From positions 89,627,920 through 89,691,919 of the forward strand of contig OX439036.1 of NCBI GenBank assembly GCA_949317995.1: a stretch of 64,000 nucleotides of DNA. The letters run 5' to 3'. Source of the stretch: Acholoe squamosa (taxonomy: Eukaryota > Annelida > Polychaeta > Phyllodocida > Polynoidae). Positions 60,801 through 64,000 of this stretch are shown here, in pieces; within the stretch, counting starts at the first letter, position 1, and the number at the start of each line of letters is the position of its first letter. A program made the position numbers and the translations under genes. The notes under the pieces were generated by a model, which was not told where the DNA came from, searched no databases, and saw nothing but the letters and a program-made list of their open reading frames with translations.

Positions 60801-61824
60801 CGGAATTACAGCTATGCTCTGTCTTTCTGTGATTACAAAAATTTGGTATGAACGATAACATATCCTGAAACTACCGTATAAATTTTGGAATCATTACAAT
60901 GTACGGCAACATAAAAATATCTGGTATTAAGACCGTGGCCATGTGAAAAAAAGTAAAATCTTATCCTAATTCGCTGATCCTAGATATGGAACCTAAGATT
61001 TCAGCCTAATCTATATTCGGATGCTAATATCCTATCTGTTGCCCCCTGGGATGTCATGATGTTCCCAGAACCTATTCATGGGTGTGAACATGGTACTCTT
61101 ATCTAAATGCGTGTGCAAAGAATATAAACGACCCCATTCTTCCTTTACACTTGACAGCTAGAATGAAGAGAGCCCTGCGTTTTCTTACCATGTATGCTGT
61201 GCACTACAACCACCACCTACTCCTGCAGGATACAATTGAGTACTTTGCGATGTACTATACTGGTAGGTTCATTCACATGGATTCACATGGATTTCTCAAG
61301 CTCTACAAGTCATTGTTTTTTAAAAATTCCATTCATATACCAATATTTTAAGTGCATGTGAAGAAAATGGATGTTTCCCATATGAGGTGCAGGACTTTTA
61401 ATTCACCTTTCATAAGTATCATTTATCTCCCTTTTTTCCAACAGGTACGAGCCACACAGAGCCTATGTTTCCGAGGGAACTTTGGTCCGTTGCTGACCGT
61501 GTTTCTGATGCCCTTCCAAAAACAAACAACGCCCTCGAGGGTTGGCATCATGGCTTTTCTACACACCTAGGGTGTGACCATCCTTCTCTCTGGGCTTTCC
61601 TTGATGCTCTGCGTGAACAGAATGCCAAGCAACATTTGAAACAGGTTCACGCTGAACAAGTTCGGCGTCTTACTACGAAACGTGGGTCCATGTGGTCGCG
61701 TGTACAACTGGCTAATATATGGGCACGCTACCGTGATCATTTAGAGGATCTGAACACTCCGCTTCATGGACCAACAGTCATCATGTTCCTCAGGGCTGTG
61801 GCATATAACTTTCGCATGGTTTAA
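54900..61824 (+). CDS. FLYWCH zinc finger-MULE transposase protein, 7 exons, 804 aa
   Basis: A Mutator-like DDE transposase: it would bind element ends and cut and join DNA in the nucleus. Exons: 54,900-56,066, 57,784-57,945, 58,397-58,568, 59,555-59,808, 60,185-60,359, 61,158-61,262, 61,445-61,824. Every junction is GT/AG, phases agree and the sum is 2,415 nt ending in TAA. Residues 1-310 are Asp/Glu-rich. About 320-393 is the FLYWCH finger (GYLYTHKK, W-E-C355, C371, H391-T-H393), split by intron 1. MULE core: CAHWFMDGTF (Asp518), VLVDFEHPSI (Asp579), the C600-x2-H603 motif GCYFHLTQ, and TNNALEGWHHGF (Glu710). The start was chosen as the first ATG in this frame, with A at -3. No frame break is seen, so it is a live or domesticated copy. 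Terminal repeats of a parent element were not found. Confidence 0.92.
55158..55607 (+). repeat. 225-bp in-frame tandem duplication in the acidic N-terminus
   Basis: 55,158-55,382 is repeated at 55,383-55,607. Each encodes 75 residues beginning DDELE and containing DEEDEESYSGSSQGDEGEGE. The two copies differ by a handful of substitutions, concentrated in the first third; the rest is nearly identical at the DNA level, which implies recent duplication or gene conversion. Confidence 0.9.
57250..57306. repeat. Palindrome in intron 1 of the FLYWCH-MULE gene
   Basis: CGAATTGTAAG and CTTACAATTCG enclose a C-rich segment of about 35 bp. It follows a GC-rich stretch (56,930-57,245) with TATATAAA at about 57,091 and AATAAA at about 57,212. 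Confidence 0.6.
57985..58222. mobile_element. MITE with CGTATAAGACGC ends, in intron 2 of the FLYWCH-MULE gene
   Basis: CCCGCATATAAGACGC at the left and GGGGCGTATAAGACGGGAG at the right are inverted, with internal repeats GCGTATAAAACGCACCCCAAA. Elements with GCGTATAAGACGCACCCC ends are common in animal genomes (from memory). Confidence 0.6.
59165..59305 (+). repeat. Interspersed repeat shared with 36,690-36,815
   Basis: CTTCTGTTATAACCAAA...CAGTTCTTTTATAACACAAA...GACAGACTAGTCAGGACTA, in the same order and orientation as at 36,690. It lies in intron 3 of the FLYWCH-MULE gene. Confidence 0.6.
59876..60090. mobile_element. Distant relative of the Harbinger-like MITE, in intron 4
   Basis: TAAGGGAGAGGTAATTTTTC at the left recalls TAAGGGAGTGATCATTTTTT. 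Inside are G-rich GGGGGGGCTAAAAAAATTTA blocks and CTGCGCGCTACCATAGCT, similar to CCGCGCGTTACTATAGGCT of copy 1. The right end is not clear. Confidence 0.45.
60450..60690 (-). pseudogene. Possible coding remnant, antisense in intron 5
   Basis: The minus strand reads a basic stretch (KKRQQFVRQVKNALNTKKQV) followed in another frame by a similar stretch (IVQEIKAFLNTHKTKAVK), as if two copies of one short motif were decaying out of frame. No family is recognised and chance is a serious alternative. Confidence 0.2.
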
Positions 61825-63301
61825 GGTACACTGCAGGGATACCCTCCAATTAACTTCACTGCGTTCAACCTGGTCTCCTGCTAAGGGGATATATATGAGC
61901 ATCTCGCGATTTTACAGTCGACTATAAGAATTTAATCTTTTGTGAAACAAACAGTTGGACACAAAATCATCATACACGTCTTGTTCTCTACTGTATGAAC
62001 CAGATTCTACTGTATTCTACCCACTCACCTGGTTATCTGTCAACCTCAAAAGACAATACTTATAATGGTTTCAACTTCAAGTATGAGAAGTTTCCCCGGT
62101 CTAACTAGACATGTCAAACGGAAGTGCAAACACAGACATTTCATCTGTGTCTTGCCTTTTCAATTGCAGGTCAAACCAATAGCAAAAAAGCCAGTACTTT
62201 CAGTTAACTTTCAATTGACTTTATTTTTTACTTAACACAAAACATGGATAGAAGTGAACAGCTTTTACACTGCTTTTCTTTGTCCTGTGTTCTCAAGTAA
62301 GGGTAAAATCAATAGAAAAGTTTACATTTAAACAGGGTTTCCATAACTTTGTAATGTAAATATTCTTTGGGGCCGAAAGATCACGGTACATGTCACAGTT
62401 CAATCTAATGCACAAATATTAACTGATATAGCTCCTCCAGTTCAGAAGCTGGCCTTTTCGTACATAGGGTTATTGAAGAGTTACTCTTTCACATGTCTAA
62501 TAGGAACATTCTCTCTATAACTCTCTGATGTACATATGTTAAGGCCGATAGGCAAGAGTGCAGTCTATACTTTCAAGGCAGGAGTCTACACTCTGTAAGG
62601 AGTTCGCTTTTATCCCTTTTGCATACGGCCTTAACTTACATGATTCTACTTCCCACTGCCGATACTATAAATATGGTGGCCAGTCATATGCATGTACAAA
62701 TTGAATCACAAAATCAACCCAAATATCTCTCGCATACGGTGTCCACATGGGACTTATCGTTCTTCTGGGTTCTCCTGCTTTTTTTTATGTTAAGAATAAA
62801 GGACGTACAGATCATATAACTAGTGTCTGTGAAAAATTTCTCTTCTCCACTGATTCCGTCTGATAGAAATGTGATAATTTTTTTGTACTCAAGCCAGAAG
62901 TGTCCTTGATAAAGTACAGCGATGAAGTCACTGAAATGGTCTAATTTTCGCCAAAAAAAAAATGGGTTTCTCTTTCAAAGTATAAAATCCCTGAAGTAAG
63001 TCTACCATATTTTATCTGATAGTTTTCCAGGTTTTCTAAAGAGAAATATACACATCAGTCCTTTCTTCACCCGTACATATGTTCCATACTTGAACTAACT
63101 ACCAAAGATGCTCCTTCTTCTCCTAAATAAAAATCCCCAGTAACGTTTTCACATGGAACTGTCCGTGTACCTAGTGCGCAAGACAGCAGAGTATTTACTC
63201 AAGTAACTGCTCAAGGTGTCCATTTTTTTTCTTCTACTTGCTCGAGGTGACCTTTAGTTTTCAATTTATAAAACCGGGAGGGACAGACGGGAAGGGAGGT
63301 C
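61825..63301. other. Convergent 3' region between two genes
   Basis: Holds the 3' flank of the FLYWCH-MULE gene (AATAAA at 62,795-62,800 is a candidate signal) and the 3' flank of the terminal exon at 63,302 on the other strand (TTTATT, i.e. minus AATAAA, at about 62,219). No other gene recognised. Confidence 0.4.
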
Positions 63302-63436
63302 TCATTCGCTGTCAAGTATCTTGGCTTCCTCCTCTGTGGGTCCATCAGCCAGAACTTTCTGCATGTGGTCGTAGTGTCTCTGGAGTCGATTCTGCCAGTA
63401 GTTGCTAGAAACCTCCCGCTCGTCACGTTCCTTTGT
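63302..63436 (-). CDS. Terminal exon of an unrecognised minus-strand gene
   Basis: TTTCAG at 63,437-63,442 is a good acceptor. It is followed by 44 codons in one frame (TKERDEREVSSNYWQNRLQR ... EEEAKILDSE) and TGA at 63,302-63,304. The residue make-up (charged, helical, no low complexity) and codon use look like a real protein C-terminus. The upstream exons lie beyond the window or in unrecognised sequence. I do not recognise the family. It is convergent with the FLYWCH-MULE gene. Confidence 0.6.
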   Translation of the reverse strand, partial: TKERDEREVSSNYWQNRLQRHYDHMQKVLADGPTEEEAKILDSE

Positions 63437-63879
63437 CTGAAATAAACCATGACCAACCAAAATAAACCTATAGGACACTCTTAATCGTAGGGGACGGTTT
63501 CAGATTAATAATTATCCGGATTTCTTCAAGACTTTTTGTTAACTTTCTTTAAGACTTTTTCCAAATTTTTCAATTATCCTTACTGGATTTATTGGTTCGC
63601 ATAAATCACCAATCTTTCCCATCTTTTTGTCAAATTTCCTGCTCCAAACAAATGTTTATAAAAATTATCAGTCAATAACCAGCAAGTTATCCCGAAATAG
63701 GCTAATACTCTATTATGGTTCATGGGTGCTACAATGCAAAAAGTTCTTGGAAATGTAAGTCAAAGTAGAATGGAGTATAAGGCAAATCTTAATCATTCCA
63801 TTAACTTCCCTGCTTCGGGCTCAGGCCAAATCAACACTTAAACGCCTTATAGAGAAACAAGGGGTCAATGGTTAGGAGA

Positions 63880-64000
63880 TTATGTTAAGGATTCAATTGG
63901 AAATTTAGGACCTAAGATCTATGATCAAGAGGCCCGTGTTAATGATGCAATTGAGAGGGTTCAATTTAGCACCTATGATCAAGATATTAGGATTTCATTT
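63880..64000. repeat. Tandem repeat of about 54 bp running to the window edge
   Basis: ATGTTAAGGATTCAATTG...GACCTAAGATCTATGATCAAGA recurs 54 bp later as GTGTTAATGATGCAATTG...AGCACCTATGATCAAGA. The array probably continues beyond the window. Confidence 0.6.

Noticed and set aside
1-64000. tRNA, rRNA and CRISPR arrays
   Set aside because: I looked for cloverleaf-like box A/box B pairs, ribosomal motifs and spaced identical repeats with unique spacers and saw none; the tandem repeats here have no unique spacers.

Overview
The window looks like nuclear DNA of an animal, most likely a marine invertebrate; I cannot name the species. The reasons are two intact multi-exon genes with GT/AG introns and animal-type domain architectures (a HECT ubiquitin ligase, and a protein joining a FLYWCH zinc finger to a MULE transposase), a dense load of small terminal-inverted-repeat elements, long gene-poor stretches, and no operon-like packing.

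Left part, 1 to about 35.5 kb: I find no convincing host gene. It is old non-coding DNA built largely from diverged direct duplications of 1 to 4 kb (0.5-2.6 with 7.7-8.4 kb; 5.2 with 15.8 kb; 20.1-22.7 with 23.4-27.0 kb; 28.2-29.5 with 34.3-35.5 kb). Later insertions interrupt them: Harbinger-like MITEs, a CACTG-ended element, foldback elements and a LINE 3' fragment. The most striking structure is an inverted repeat of about 2.7 kb (11.2-13.9 kb) with arms of about 1 kb. There is also a cluster of hairpin repeats at 6.8-7.4 kb.

Middle part, 35.5 to 54 kb: base composition and repeat content change. Arrays of an 11-bp satellite (unit GTACACGTTAT) lie at 35.6-36.4, 36.9-37.1, 38.7-39.0, 41.5-41.8, 44.0-46.5, 46.7-47.2 and 53.8-54.0 kb, nearly always in the same orientation. 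Between and inside them, on the minus strand, is a HECT E3 ligase gene. Ten exons (38,022-49,462) join in phase into about 710 codons with the catalytic cysteine preserved. Its long first intron carries the largest satellite array and a mariner-type MITE.

Right part, 54 to 62 kb: on the plus strand, head-to-head with the HECT gene, is a seven-exon gene (54,900-61,824) of 804 codons. It has an acidic, internally duplicated N-terminus, a FLYWCH zinc finger and a complete MULE transposase core. All splice phases agree and the D, D, E residues are present, so it is either a recently active spliced transposase or a domesticated one. At 63.3-63.4 kb the last exon of a third, unrecognised minus-strand gene converges on it.

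Two points deserve most attention. One is the pairing of an intact HECT ligase with an intact FLYWCH-MULE transposase in a block whose flanks carry inverted copies of a GGCCCC minisatellite. The other is the 11-bp satellite, which sits inside one copy of a MITE that lacks it elsewhere in the window, suggesting a route by which the satellite spreads.
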